A stretch of DNA of 64,000 nucleotides from Chloroflexota bacterium (GCA_028873975.1 JAPPMO010000101.1:115083-179082); one strand, 5' to 3'; positions 38,346 to 47,588 are shown, numbered from the stretch's first letter. Made by a program: numbers and translations. The notes: a model not told the origin generated them from the letters alone.

Positions 38346-39794
38346 ATGTCCGAAGTAATCAGAAGCGATAAGCAGCTCACTTTCGAGGAAGAGGCGCTGA
38401 AGGAAGTCGGCTTAACCTACGCGGAGAAGTACGGTTTCCATGACGACGATGTCGAGTACTCCTTCAAGAGCCAGAAGGGCGTCAACGAGGAGATTGTCCG
38501 CCAAATCAGCGCGATGAAAGAAGAACCGCAGTGGATGACTGACCTGCGGGTCGAGGCATACCATATCTTTATGGATAAGCCGACGCCGCAATGGGGCGGG
38601 GATCTCAACAAGATCAACTACGACGACATCTATTATTACGTGCGCGCCACGGACAAGACCGAGCAAGATTGGGATGAGGTGCCGCAAGAGATCAAAGAGA
38701 CCTTTGACAAGCTAGGCATTCCCGAAGCCGAGCAAAAGTTCTTGCATGGCGTCTCCGCCCAGTACGACAGCGAATCGGTCTACCACAAGATCCAGGAAAA
38801 CCTGGAAGAACAGGGCGTCATTTTCCTCGATATGGATTCGGGCTTGCGGGAACATCCTGATATTGTGAAAGAGTATTTCACGACCGTGATCCCATCCAAC
38901 GATAACAAGTTCGCCGCCTTGAATACGGCAGTATGGTCGGGCGGCAGCTTTATCTATGTGCCGCCGGGCGTGCATGTGGAAATGCCGCTGCAAGCTTACT
39001 TTCGTATCAATACCCAGAACATGGGACAATTCGAGCGCACGCTGATCATCGTGGACGAGGGCGCTTATGTGCACTACGTCGAAGGATGTACAGCGCCAAT
39101 CTATAGCTCGGACAGCTTGCACAGCGCCGTGGTCGAGATCATCGTCAAGGAAGGCGGCCGCTGCCGCTATACCACGATCCAGAATTGGTCCAACAATGTT
39201 TACAATCTGGTCACCAAACGCGCTGTCGCCGAGAAGAACGCTACAATGGAGTGGGTTGACGGCAATCTTGGCAGTCGACTTACCATGAAGTATCCCGCGG
39301 TGATCTTGCGCGGCGCTGGCGCGCACGGCGAAGTCTTGTCGATCGCATTTGCCGGCGAAGGGCAGCACCAGGACGCCGGCGCCAAGATCACCCATCTTGC
39401 GCCCAACACGACCAGCCAGATCATCAGCAAATCAATTAGCAAGGATGGCGGGCGGGCCAGCTATCGCGGATTGCTCAAGATCGCCGAAGATGCCCGCAAC
39501 AGCAAGAGCAACGTGGTCTGCGACGCCTTGCTGCTCGACGATTTCAGCAGGTCGGATACCTACCCGACCATCGAGATCGACGCCCGGGACGTGACCATGG
39601 GCCATGAAGCTTCCGTGAGCAAGGTCGGGGAAGATCAACTCTTTTACCTGATGAGCCGCGGCATGGGCGAAGACGAAGCCAATGCGATGATCGTGAATGG
39701 TTTCCTCGAGCCTTTGGTCAAGGAGCTGCCAATGGAATACGCGCTGGAGTTGAATCGACTGATTCAGATCCAGTTGGAGGGTTCCATCGGCTAG
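38346..39794 (+). CDS. sufB: Fe-S cluster assembly protein SufB
   Basis: A 482-residue SufB, the scaffold partner that accepts sulfur and holds the nascent cluster with SufC and SufD. Recognisable blocks are [50 protein letters not shown] (conserved Cys), [17 protein letters not shown] and the C-terminal [20 protein letters not shown] type (here [12 protein letters not shown]). It starts 24 bp after sufC. The length is usual for the family. Confidence 0.96.
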   Translation: MSEVIRSDKQLTFEEEALKEVGLTYAEKYGFHDDDVEYSFKSQKGVNEEIVRQISAMKEEPQWMTDLRVEAYHIFMDKPTPQWGGDLNKINYDDIYYYVRATDKTEQDWDEVPQEIKETFDKLGIPEAEQKFLHGVSAQYDSESVYHKIQENLEEQGVIFLDMDSGLREHPDIVKEYFTTVIPSNDNKFAALNTAVWSGGSFIYVPPGVHVEMPLQAYFRINTQNMGQFERTLIIVDEGAYVHYVEGCTAPIYSSDSLHSAVVEIIVKEGGRCRYTTIQNWSNNVYNLVTKRAVAEKNATMEWVDGNLGSRLTMKYPAVILRGAGAHGEVLSIAFAGEGQHQDAGAKITHLAPNTTSQIISKSISKDGGRASYRGLLKIAEDARNSKSNVVCDALLLDDFSRSDTYPTIEIDARDVTMGHEASVSKVGEDQLFYLMSRGMGEDEANAMIVNGFLEPLVKELPMEYALELNRLIQIQLEGSIG

Positions 39795-39863
39795 TTATTT
39801 CCAGGCGCGTCAGGCGCAAATCGAAATCATACCCAGATACGAAGTCACAGAAGGAGACTATTT

Positions 39864-41198
39864 GTGGCTGTTGTGAGACGACGGTCTACACTCCCGCAAG
39901 CGCCGGTATATGCCAAAGCGGATGTCGTAGCGCTGAGCGACGAACATGATGAACCGGGTTGGATGCGCGAACGGCGCGTCAAAGCCTGGGAACTGTACGA
40001 AAACACGCCCATGCCTTACATGGAAGAGGAGTGGCGGCGCACAGATTATCGACACATCCGTTGGGATCAAGCGTCGACGATGGTCGCAGCCAACGGCGCC
40101 GGCGCGGAACAAGTGCCCGCAAAACATTTGGCGCCACTCACCGGAGACGAGCAGGGTGGCTTGCTGGTATTGGTCGACGGTAAAGCAGTGCGGCGCGAGT
40201 TCGCCGACGAGCTGCGTGATCAGGGCATCGTATTTGCCGACCTGCGCACAGCGCTGCGTGAACATGAAGAGCTGGTACGCAAGCACTTCATGACGGCGGC
40301 CGTCAAAGCGAGTGAAGGCAAGTTTGCCGCGCTGCACGCCGCGCTTTGGGATCATGGCGCCTTCATCTTTGTTCCGCGCCATTGCCAGGCGACGCTGCCG
40401 CTGCACGTCGTCTGCTACAATTCGAGGTCTGGCGCGGCAATGGGTCACGTTTTGGTGGTCCTGGAAGAAAACGCGGCCGCGACTGTGCAGGTTGAATATG
40501 CCTCTAGCCCTGGCGATGAGCATGCAGCGTACATTGGCGCCACCGAATTGATAGTTGGCGATGCGGGCAATCTGCGTTTCGTTTCCTTGCAAGACTGGAA
40601 TCGCGAAACTTTTGAGTTCAGTCATCAACGGGGCCTGGTAGGCCGCGACGCGCAGTTGGATTGGGTCAACGGCGTGATGGGCAGCCGGCTTACCAAGGCT
40701 TTTATTGAGGTGGACGCTGTCGGCACGGGCGCCAACGCGCGCGTGAGCGGGTTCTTTTTTGCCGATCACGGCCAATTCTTTGACCTCGATACGCAGCAGA
40801 ATCACAATGCGCCGCTGACAAATACGGACCTCTTGTTCAAGGGCGCGGCGCGCGACAGCGCCCGTACGCTTTGGCAAGGCATGATCAAATCTTTGCCGAA
40901 AATGCAGAAGATTGATGGCTACCAGGTCTGCCGCAACCTGATGCTGAGCGACGAAGCGCGAATGGATAGTATTCCAGGCTTGGAAATCGAGGCGGATGAT
41001 GTGGCTTGTTCCCATGCCGCTACCTTTGGCACACTGGAAGAAGAACCGATCTATTATTTGATGAGCAGGGGCATAACGCGGCCGCAGGCTCAGCTCATGA
41101 TCATCGAGGGCTTCTTTGACGAACTGCTGCAACGTATTCCCTTCGACCAGGTGCGGCAGCGACTGATGGACGAGATCGAAGCGAAAATCATCGGCTGA
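39864..41198 (+). CDS. sufD: Fe-S cluster assembly protein SufD
   Basis: A 444-residue SufD, homologous to SufB in the C-terminal beta-helix part (AALWDHGAFIFVPRHCQATL, GSRLTKAFIEVDAVGTGANA, SHAATFGTLEEEPIYYLMSR) with a divergent N-terminus. It pairs with SufB and SufC in the scaffold complex. The GTG start has AAGGAG 7 nt upstream. The complementary strand also has a long open frame (39858-41132) that mirrors this gene; it is judged a shadow. Confidence 0.94.
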   Translation: MAVVRRRSTLPQAPVYAKADVVALSDEHDEPGWMRERRVKAWELYENTPMPYMEEEWRRTDYRHIRWDQASTMVAANGAGAEQVPAKHLAPLTGDEQGGLLVLVDGKAVRREFADELRDQGIVFADLRTALREHEELVRKHFMTAAVKASEGKFAALHAALWDHGAFIFVPRHCQATLPLHVVCYNSRSGAAMGHVLVVLEENAAATVQVEYASSPGDEHAAYIGATELIVGDAGNLRFVSLQDWNRETFEFSHQRGLVGRDAQLDWVNGVMGSRLTKAFIEVDAVGTGANARVSGFFFADHGQFFDLDTQQNHNAPLTNTDLLFKGAARDSARTLWQGMIKSLPKMQKIDGYQVCRNLMLSDEARMDSIPGLEIEADDVACSHAATFGTLEEEPIYYLMSRGITRPQAQLMIIEGFFDELLQRIPFDQVRQRLMDEIEAKIIG

Positions 41199-41290
41199 GC
41201 AGTCAGCTGGCAGTCCCGCTTATGTCTTGGCTCCCCGTCTGCAATCCTGTAAGACCTGACTATGGCAGCGCATCAAAGTGATGCGCTTCT

Positions 41291-41737
41291 GTGTTTAATG
41301 ACCGATTTGGACGCGCGCAATTCATGGAAGACATGTATCGCGAGATCATTTTGGATCACGCCCGAAACCAACGTCATTGGAGCTTGCTCGATCCAAATGA
41401 TCTGGATCACGAAGAATCGCTTCCGCTCTGTGGCGACCGGCTGCGCCTGACGCTGCGCCTCAATGCGGACAATGTCATTACCGCAGTAGGGTGGGATGGC
41501 GAGGGCTGCGCTATTAGTCAAGCGTCGGCGTCGATGTTCGGCGAGCGGATTCTGGGCATGAGGCTTGATGAGGCGAGGGCGATCAGCAAGCAGGATCTCC
41601 TGGACAACATAGGCTTGCCCTTGAGCATCAATCGTGTCAAATGCGCGTTGCTCCCGCTGAAGGTACTGGTTATAGGCACCTTTGGCCAGCAAGGAAGCGA
41701 ACGCTGGATCTTGATCGAGACCGGAGACGACAGCTAG
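41291..41737 (+). CDS. sufU: SufU-type Fe-S scaffold/zinc sulfur-transfer protein
   Basis: About 148 residues, or 137 if translation begins at the ATG at 41324 (MEDMYREIILDH), which matches the usual SufU start better. The three Cys and one Asp that bind zinc are present in LPLCGDRL, GEGCAISQAS and RVKCALLPLK. SufU passes sulfur from the desulfurase SufS to SufBCD in Gram-positive-type systems. sufS, usually located just before sufU, is absent. It follows sufD by 92 bp with no clear ribosome site, so the start is uncertain. Confidence 0.9.
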   Translation: MFNDRFGRAQFMEDMYREIILDHARNQRHWSLLDPNDLDHEESLPLCGDRLRLTLRLNADNVITAVGWDGEGCAISQASASMFGERILGMRLDEARAISKQDLLDNIGLPLSINRVKCALLPLKVLVIGTFGQQGSERWILIETGDDS

Positions 41738-42069
41738 TGGCCAAGTGGGTGGCGCTTTGCCCGAGCGACGAACTAGACGACGGTCAGCGCGAGGTCTTTG
41801 GCGTTGATGGACTATGGATCGCGGTCTTTAACGTTGGCGGGCTACTCTATGCGATAGAAGATCTGTGTACCCATGATGGCAATGTGCTGGCATTTGACCG
41901 CGATGATCGCCCCAGCGCGATTGTTGGCCACGAAATTGAATGTCCAAGACACGGCGGGCGCTTCGACATTCGCAGCGGCAAGGCGACCAGAAGCCCGGCG
42001 GACATTGATGTTCGCTGGTTCCAAACCCGCGTAATGGAAAATCAAATACAGGTACGGATTGACGCCTAA
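41737..42069 (+). CDS. Rieske-type [2Fe-2S] ferredoxin
   Basis: A 110-residue soluble Rieske protein. The cluster ligands are Cys44-x-His46 (CTHDG) and Cys69-x2-His72 (CPRHGG). GLWIAVFNVGGLLYAIEDLC is the usual first strand pair. The GTG start overlaps the last base of the sufU TAG. Rieske ferredoxins often accompany SUF genes, and this one may deliver electrons for assembly or for an oxygenase encoded elsewhere. Its own cluster would be made by the operon it sits in. Confidence 0.93.
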   Translation: MAKWVALCPSDELDDGQREVFGVDGLWIAVFNVGGLLYAIEDLCTHDGNVLAFDRDDRPSAIVGHEIECPRHGGRFDIRSGKATRSPADIDVRWFQTRVMENQIQVRIDA

Positions 42070-42071
42070 GT

Positions 42072-42839
42072 ATGTCGGCTAAGTTCGCGTCAATTCAAGA
42101 GGCGATGGCATCGGGCGAAACGCTGGTTTTGGCGCACCGTGGCGCCATGGCGTCGGCGCCCATGAATACCTTGGCGGCATTTGAGCTGGCGCTTGAGCAA
42201 GGCGCTGACGGCATTGAGCTGGATGTACAGCGTTCGGGAGACGGTCACGCGGTGATCATGCACGACTTTTCGGTCGATGCCACCACCGACGGCAGCGGTC
42301 CTGTTGCCGAGAAATCCTTGTCGGAATTGCAGGACTTGGATGCGGGGGGGTGGTTTTCCAGCGATTTCACTGGCGAAGGAATCCCTTCATTGGATCAAGT
42401 TTTTGCGTCGCTGGGGGACAGAACGCTATTCAATGTCGAAATCAAGTCTGGCAGCGACGGCTCGGGCAATGTCGAAGAGCAAGTCGCGGCCTGCGTCCGG
42501 CGTTTCTCCCTGCAAAACCGGGTTGTCATTTCATCTTTCGATCCCACCGTTTTGCTTAACTTCCGATTGCTGATGCCAAAGGTCATGATTGGATTCTTGT
42601 ACGATCCGAAGCTGCCATCCAAATACTATATTCCCCTAAGAAAACTGTCGCACGAGGCAAGGCATCCCCGGCACGATATGGTCGATGAAGCCTACATGCG
42701 CTGGGCGCGGGAAAACGACTATTATGTCAATACTTGGACCGTCAATGAACTAGAGCGCGCCGTGGAACTCCGAAGACTCGGCGTGAACGCGATTATCTCG
42801 GACGACCCCAAGATGCTGGTCGACGCGCTCTCGTCATGA
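42072..42839 (+). CDS. Glycerophosphodiester phosphodiesterase
   Basis: A 255-residue GDPD-family enzyme that releases an alcohol and glycerol-3-phosphate from phospholipid head groups. Catalytic motifs are HRG (22-24), ELDV (49-52) and MHDFSVDATTDGSG (63-76). The C-terminal YYVNTWTVNELERAVEL and GVNAIISDDP are typical barrel ends. There is no signal peptide, so it acts in the cytosol. The start is 2 bp after the Rieske gene stop and the end overlaps the next gene by 4 bp. Confidence 0.92.
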   Translation: MSAKFASIQEAMASGETLVLAHRGAMASAPMNTLAAFELALEQGADGIELDVQRSGDGHAVIMHDFSVDATTDGSGPVAEKSLSELQDLDAGGWFSSDFTGEGIPSLDQVFASLGDRTLFNVEIKSGSDGSGNVEEQVAACVRRFSLQNRVVISSFDPTVLLNFRLLMPKVMIGFLYDPKLPSKYYIPLRKLSHEARHPRHDMVDEAYMRWARENDYYVNTWTVNELERAVELRRLGVNAIISDDPKMLVDALSS

Positions 42840-43531
42840 AGCGCGGTATCCGAAATCGCCTGCTGCAGTTGGCGTTTCAGCTCTTATACAACGAATTCGC
42901 CTTCACTTACGACATTGTTAGCCGGCTGGTTTCATTGGACAAGTGGCGCGACTGGCAACGCTCTGTATTGCCATACCTGGATGACATCGGTTCCGGCGTC
43001 ATTTTGGAGCTTGCGCACGGTACCGGAGCGCTGCAAGTTGATTTGCTTCGCGCGAACTGTTCAACAGTGGCATTTGACCTGTCTCCGCAGATGAGCCGTA
43101 TCGCCCGAAAGCGTTTGTCACGAGAAGGTCTCTCAACAGATTTCCTTCGCGGCGACGCTCTCTCGCTGCCTTTCGCAAAGGGCTCCTTTGCTGCGGTCGT
43201 TTCTACTTTCCCGGCACCGTTCATACTAAACAAGGACTGCCTTGCGGAAATCTATCGCGTCCTTGAGTCGCAAGGAAGAGCCATAATTGTCATGTCCGCT
43301 GGCCTCGAGGGGCGGGGATTGCGAAAGGCTTTTATTCGCTTCTTGTATCGAATCACGGGACAGTCGACCGGCGGGGCTTTCAAGCGCCCTTTCGAAGGCT
43401 ATGGATTGTCGGTCGAGCTGAGGCATGTCGAATGCAAGGGCAGCGTCGTTCAGTTGATATTGCTTCGAAAACCGATACCAGAAGTCTCAAATCGCGGCTG
43501 TAACGGTCTGGCAATTGCTGCGCAAGCATGA
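42836..43531 (+). CDS. Class I SAM-dependent methyltransferase
   Basis: A 231-residue protein with the Methyltransf_11-type fold: motif I ILELAHGTGALQVDLL (about 55-70), TVAFDLSPQMSRIARKRL for motif II, GDALSLPFAKGSFAAVVSTF for the acidic/post-motif, and EIYRVLESQGRAIIV. It resembles quinone/phospholipid methyltransferases (UbiE-like) in length. It overlaps the GDPD gene by ATGA and ends 22 bp before tRNA-His. Target unknown. Confidence 0.85.
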   Translation: MKRGIRNRLLQLAFQLLYNEFAFTYDIVSRLVSLDKWRDWQRSVLPYLDDIGSGVILELAHGTGALQVDLLRANCSTVAFDLSPQMSRIARKRLSREGLSTDFLRGDALSLPFAKGSFAAVVSTFPAPFILNKDCLAEIYRVLESQGRAIIVMSAGLEGRGLRKAFIRFLYRITGQSTGGAFKRPFEGYGLSVELRHVECKGSVVQLILLRKPIPEVSNRGCNGLAIAAQA

Positions 43532-43537
43532 TATATT
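43529..43537 (+). promoter_or_regulatory. Possible extended -10 promoter for tRNA-His
   Basis: TGA-TATATT lies about 16 bp before the 5' end of the tRNA-His gene, overlapping the stop codon of the methyltransferase. It fits an extended -10 (TGN-TATATT), but the -35 region (TGGCAA) is poor. The tRNA could also be transcribed from the upstream operon. Confidence 0.4.
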
Positions 43538-43552
43538 GGTCGCTATTGCCGC

Positions 43553-43625
43553 GGTGGATGTAGCTCAATGGCAGAGCGCCTGATTGTGGTTCAGGTGGTT
43601 GAGGGTTCGAGTCCCTTCATCCACC
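43553..43625 (+). tRNA. tRNA-His (anticodon GTG)
   Basis: A complete cloverleaf: acceptor GTGGATG (43554-43560) pairs with CATCCAC (43618-43624), the D-arm is TAGCTCAATGGCAGAGC, and the anticodon stem CCTGA/TCAGG carries loop TTGTGGT, giving anticodon GTG. The T-arm is GAGGG-TTCGAGT-CCCTT (one wobble). The base before the acceptor is G at 43553, the identity element G-1, opposite discriminator C73 at 43625. The following CACC is not CCA, so the CCA end must be added enzymatically. Confidence 0.96.
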
Positions 43626-43706
43626 CACCTTCGCAAGAAACTCCCGGTTGAATTGAAAAGCTAATTGCAAATGGTTGCTGGCGGCGGGGGACTTGACCGC
43701 CTTCAA

Positions 43707-44897
43707 TCAGTTGTGACTGCGAAGCGGGCAGCTTAGCCTGCGGGTCAAGCGGCGCAGTCCCGTCACTTGAGCTGCCTGCATTGACGCCGCTTCCAGTGTG
43801 GCGGAACTTCCAGAAATATGGCTGCTGTCGGGGTATTCGGGCCGGTCAAGAGACGGCGCGTCTTCTTCATCAAAGAATAGCGATAGATCTCCGATTCTCT
43901 CGCTCAAAACACCGTCATCTCGCTCCGCGGAAGACGGCGACTTGAGGGACTCGCCTGGGCCCGCATCTCCGGTCTCGCTGGGCTTGGGCAGGCCAAAAAT
44001 CTCAAAGACACTCAGCGTCGACGTGTCCACAGCGCCTCGCTGCGAGCGGGCTGGCACAGGACGGTCGATTGGGATGGCTTCGAAAGGTTCTTCCGGCGCT
44101 TGTGGTTCTTCGACGATTGCTTCCCGAATATCAGGTTCAATACTGACCACTTTGGTATCTATCGGTTCTGTAGCTGCCTCTATCTCATTCTTTTGCAATT
44201 CCATGTCCAGCAAGCCATCGCCGCCGAGGACTACGGGATTGGGCTTGGTGTCGCCGTCGGTTTGCCCGCTCAGGGGACTTGGCTCTTCGTCGAGCGCAAA
44301 AGCGATGGGCTGCAAGTCTTCGGCCAAGCCATCCTCGTCAGCTGCTTCGGGCGCTGTCTCAACAAAGTTTGAGGGATGCCGCGGCTGGTAGCTGGATCGC
44401 TCTTCGACGCCCGGCGCTTCGCGGACGGTTGCGCGCGCGGAGTGCGTGGAGATCCCGCCGGATTCCTTTTGGACCAGATTGTGCAAGTTGCGCAGGCTGT
44501 CTTGAATCTGCCTGGTGGTCTTCCGCTTCAGGCGCATCGCATTGCGCAAGCCGCCTAACATGCCGCCCGCTTCATAGTTGAACGTCCAGCGAACCAAGGT
44601 GCCGTCATTGACTTCCTGGAGGCGAATCCGGCCTTGATTGTTGCCATAACCCGCGCCGTCGACGATGGAATACTCGTATCCCAAGGTGTCATACCAGGCG
44701 GCCGCTTCAATGATGACATCGCTGCCCTTGGCATAAGAATAGCGCCAGCGCGCGCCTTTGCCTTCGTGTTGTGTGGTGAGGAAGGATACTGCGGTTACAC
44801 CTGCTTGCCAGTCCGCAGATGAGGCGATGTCGCCGAGAAAACGCCATATAAAATCCGGCGATGCAGGAATCATGATCTCCAGATCGATAACGTGCAT
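43707..44897 (-). CDS. SRPBCC-domain protein with long acidic disordered tail
   Basis: A 396-residue protein. Residues 1-145 form an SRPBCC (START-like) domain used for binding hydrophobic ligands: DLEIMIPASPDFIWRFLGDI, GKGARWRYSY, VRWTFNYEAGG. From about residue 155 the sequence is of low complexity, rich in Glu, Asp, Pro and Ser, and probably disordered. The ATG at 44897 has AAGG 7 nt upstream; a TTG 15 bp earlier lies on that site. It diverges from a cluster of small membrane-protein genes. Function unknown; a coenzyme Q-binding or cyclase-like role is only a family possibility. Confidence 0.8.
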   Translation of the reverse strand: MHVIDLEIMIPASPDFIWRFLGDIASSADWQAGVTAVSFLTTQHEGKGARWRYSYAKGSDVIIEAAAWYDTLGYEYSIVDGAGYGNNQGRIRLQEVNDGTLVRWTFNYEAGGMLGGLRNAMRLKRKTTRQIQDSLRNLHNLVQKESGGISTHSARATVREAPGVEERSSYQPRHPSNFVETAPEAADEDGLAEDLQPIAFALDEEPSPLSGQTDGDTKPNPVVLGGDGLLDMELQKNEIEAATEPIDTKVVSIEPDIREAIVEEPQAPEEPFEAIPIDRPVPARSQRGAVDTSTLSVFEIFGLPKPSETGDAGPGESLKSPSSAERDDGVLSERIGDLSLFFDEEDAPSLDRPEYPDSSHISGSSATLEAASMQAAQVTGLRRLTRRLSCPLRSHN

Positions 44898-44984
44898 CTT
44901 TCGCGCCTTCAAGACGTGACTGTAGCGTAGCTTTATGCTACACTAACCTTGGATTTTACCACTGGATGATTGAATAGCAACCAC

Positions 44985-45263
44985 ATGCCCAACCCTGTAT
45001 TTGTTTTCGGCTTTGTACTCGCGACCTTGTATGGACTTGGTTTCCACGTCGCCATGGGGGGTTCGGCTCGGCGCATGGTCTTGTTTGTCACGACAAGTTG
45101 GGTGGGCTTCCTGCTTGGTCAATACATTGGCAACTTCATAAGAATTGACCTTTTCCGAATTGGCATCGTCCATCTGTTGCCTGCTACTGTCTGTGCCTTT
45201 GTGTTTCTGATATTCGCGCGCCTGATTACGACCGAAACGCAGGGCAGGGTGACGCGGCGTTAA
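44985..45263 (+). CDS. Small three-helix membrane protein
   Basis: A protein of about 92 residues with three hydrophobic segments (VFVFGFVLATLYGLGFHVAM, VLFVTTSWVGFLLGQYIG, IVHLLPATVCAFVFLIFARL) and a basic C-terminus. It is the first of three small genes on the same strand with short gaps (3 bp) or overlap. Start chosen at the ATG 44985; a TTG at 44970 is also possible. I do not recognise the family. Confidence 0.7.
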   Translation: MPNPVFVFGFVLATLYGLGFHVAMGGSARRMVLFVTTSWVGFLLGQYIGNFIRIDLFRIGIVHLLPATVCAFVFLIFARLITTETQGRVTRR

Positions 45264-45266
45264 GCC

Positions 45267-45767
45267 ATGGCGGAAAACGACAACGGCAGCTTAGCGCCCC
45301 CGCCAGAGGACAGCGGCAGCTCTGGCAGAAGCATTTCCCTGATAATCAAGTTGTCGGCCGCCATCCTCATACTGTTGATCCTGGCTTTGCTTGCTTTTGC
45401 CCTGGTTGCCGCGCTTACTGCCGCGGAGACTTGGGCTCCATTCGTTCAGATCTTCCGAGACGTTTTGATAATTATCATAGTCGTAGAATCGGTCTTGATC
45501 GTCACCGCTTTTGCAATCCTGATTTTGCAAGCAGCCGGATTCATAATCATGCTGAAAACCGAAATCAAGCCGATCCTTGACAATGCCAGAGAAACCACCC
45601 GACTGACCAAAGCAACTGCCGAATTCGTCAGCCAAAACAGCATTGATCCCCTGATACAGATAAAGAGCTTCATTTCCGGCTTGTTAGGCTTTCTGCGTGA
45701 AATAATTCGCATCCGCGCTCTCTTGCAGACAGATCCCGCCGAGGGGCAAGATGACGAAGTCTCGTAA
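45267..45767 (+). CDS. Two-helix membrane protein
   Basis: A 166-residue protein with an acidic, Ser/Pro-rich N-terminus and two long hydrophobic helices (LSAAILILLILALLAFALVA and DVLIIIIVVESVLIVTAFAI). An amphipathic C-terminal part (IKPILDNARETTRLTKATAE) resembles the coiled region of DUF948/YtxH-type stress-associated envelope proteins. It is 3 bp from the gene before it and overlaps the one after by 17 bp. Function unknown. Confidence 0.75.
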   Translation: MAENDNGSLAPPPEDSGSSGRSISLIIKLSAAILILLILALLAFALVAALTAAETWAPFVQIFRDVLIIIIVVESVLIVTAFAILILQAAGFIIMLKTEIKPILDNARETTRLTKATAEFVSQNSIDPLIQIKSFISGLLGFLREIIRIRALLQTDPAEGQDDEVS

Positions 45768-45981
45768 CAGTGCGGCGCTTGATCAAAATGCGACATGCCT
45801 GGCGATTCTGCTGGGGATGATCTTGGGGGCGCTATACGCGCTCACGCATATCAACAAGAGTGGCGCGGTGCGGCGGAAAGATGTCGCTCAAATTGGCGGC
45901 GGCAGCCTCGAACTGGAGATCGAAGCCAGCCTGCGCGATGCCAAAGCGAAGGCCAGGCAGCGTCTGAACGATGACAGTTAG
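45751..45981 (+). CDS. Small single-helix membrane protein
   Basis: A 76-residue protein with one membrane helix (CLAILLGMILGALYALTHI) and a charged C-terminal helix (LELEIEASLRDAKAKARQRL) ending in Asp/Ser. The single anchor plus charged helix is reminiscent of YtxH-like proteins. It overlaps the two-helix protein gene by 17 bp, so the three small genes appear to be one unit, and its stop overlaps the end of the convergent nnr gene by 4 bp. Confidence 0.7.
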   Translation: MTKSRNSAALDQNATCLAILLGMILGALYALTHINKSGAVRRKDVAQIGGGSLELEIEASLRDAKAKARQRLNDDS

Positions 45982-47588
45982 AGGGCTTCAATCTGATTGA
46001 AAGCCCAGCCGAGAGCCTCCAATACATCGCCCGCGATGACGCTTCGGCTGCTGCCGACTCTGTCGACGGCGATAATTCCCGCGAGCGCGTGCGCGTAAGC
46101 TCCCAAACCAGCGGAATCGTACGGGTCCATTCCTTGAGCGCGCAAGCCGGCGATCAAGCCTGCCAAGACGTCGCCAGTGCCAGCGGTACTGAGCGCGTCA
46201 GTCTTGAACGGGTTGACCGATACCTTGCCGATCGGGTCCGCAATCAGGGTGTGGGCGCCTTTTAGCAGGACTACAAGGTTCCAGTCGGTCCCCGCGGCAG
46301 CGGCGAGTTCCCAGCGATTGGCGTTAACCTCCGCAGTGGATGATTTGCTCAAGCGCGCCATCTCGCCGGCATGAGGCGTGATAATGGTCGTCGCCGGCAG
46401 TTTTTCCCACCAATGGGGAATCTCGCTTAATATATTGAGCGCATCGGCGTCTACAACCAGCGGAGGCAGGACCGTTGCTTCAAGCAGTTTTTCAATAAAG
46501 GCCTTTGTGGAAGGATGCCTGCCAATTCCGCAGCCAAGAAGCAGCGCGTCATAGCCCCGGGAATGCTCGACTATCAGGTCGGCAGCCGCTTCGTTGATAG
46601 CTCCATCAGTATCCGGCAGCGTCAGGTATGTGGGTTCGCGCAAGCGGCTGGCGACAGCGCGGGCTAGATCTCCGGTCGTGGCTGCGGTTACCAGCCCGGC
46701 GCCTGAGCGATATGCGGATTCGGCAGCGAGGGCAAGCGCGCCGATGTAGTTTGGGGACCCCGCGACCGCCATCAATTTGCCGAAACTGCCCTTGTGGCCG
46801 TCGAGAGGGCGCGGAGGTAAAATTGACCGCGCCGTATCTTCGTCCAATACAGACTTGCTTATCGCTTTCAAGGCCGGAAAGGCCTCGGGAATGCCAAGCG
46901 GCGAAATGATGAGTTCGCCTACATATCTTGCGGCAGGAAAGGTGAACAGCCCGGGTTTGGCGGCGATAAACGTAATGGTTTCGTCGGCAAAGAGCGTATT
47001 AATGTCCGCTGCCCCGCTATCGCAATCGACGCCGCTCGGGCAATCGAGGGCGAAGACGAAGGGACGGGCGCTTTTCCGATGTTCGTCACTGGCTTCCGCG
47101 CCGGCTGCGCCGGAAGACGCGGAACGATGGATCATCAGATTGACGGCGCGCAAGGCTTTGGCAGGGACGCCGCGCAGCGGCAAACGCAGTCCGATGCCGA
47201 AGAGGGCGTCGACAATGACATCGGCGCTCGCGATCAGGCTCTTGAGCAATCGGAAGTCATGGTCGTCGGAGGCTTTGGCGATAAAAAGTCCCGCTTCCAG
47301 CGCCCGGACAAAAACATCATCGTTTTCAGGGCGAGGCTGCAGAAGGTAAATGCGAATCTGCGCGGATGAATGCCGCGCCATGTCAAGCGCCATGACCAAT
47401 CCATCGCCTCCGTTGTTGCCCTTGCCGATCAGAAAGGTGACCCGGGTCCCGTCGTCGATGTCGATCCGCCGACGCAAATGCCTTCCCGCTGCGCCGCCGG
47501 CCTTCCGCATCAGCTGGTCATAACTGAACAGCGTGGCGTCGACCGCGGCTTCAATCTGCCGCATTTCTTCAACTGAAACTACCTTCAT
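45978..47588 (-). CDS. nnr: Bifunctional NAD(P)H-hydrate epimerase / ADP-dependent dehydratase
   Basis: A 536-residue fusion that repairs hydrated NADH and NADPH. The N-terminal epimerase (about 1-215) has VTFLIGKGNNGGDGLVMA and ADVIVDALFGIGLRLPLRG. The C-terminal ribokinase-like dehydratase (about 240-530) has GHKGSFGKLMAVAGSPNYIG, PLVVDADALNIL, TIITPHAGEMARL and DALSTAGTGDVLAGLIAG. The length is normal for the fused form. It is convergent with the cluster of small membrane-protein genes, overlapping the last one by 4 bp. The polyprenyl synthase gene lies 88 bp upstream on the same strand. Confidence 0.95.
   Translation of the reverse strand: MKVVSVEEMRQIEAAVDATLFSYDQLMRKAGGAAGRHLRRRIDIDDGTRVTFLIGKGNNGGDGLVMALDMARHSSAQIRIYLLQPRPENDDVFVRALEAGLFIAKASDDHDFRLLKSLIASADVIVDALFGIGLRLPLRGVPAKALRAVNLMIHRSASSGAAGAEASDEHRKSARPFVFALDCPSGVDCDSGAADINTLFADETITFIAAKPGLFTFPAARYVGELIISPLGIPEAFPALKAISKSVLDEDTARSILPPRPLDGHKGSFGKLMAVAGSPNYIGALALAAESAYRSGAGLVTAATTGDLARAVASRLREPTYLTLPDTDGAINEAAADLIVEHSRGYDALLLGCGIGRHPSTKAFIEKLLEATVLPPLVVDADALNILSEIPHWWEKLPATTIITPHAGEMARLSKSSTAEVNANRWELAAAAGTDWNLVVLLKGAHTLIADPIGKVSVNPFKTDALSTAGTGDVLAGLIAGLRAQGMDPYDSAGLGAYAHALAGIIAVDRVGSSRSVIAGDVLEALGWAFNQIEAL

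Noticed and set aside
39858-41132. Open frame of 424 codons antisense to sufD
   Set aside because: Its extent mirrors sufD, whose protein has strong family motifs; the antisense frame is a by-product of codon bias and has no recognisable domain.
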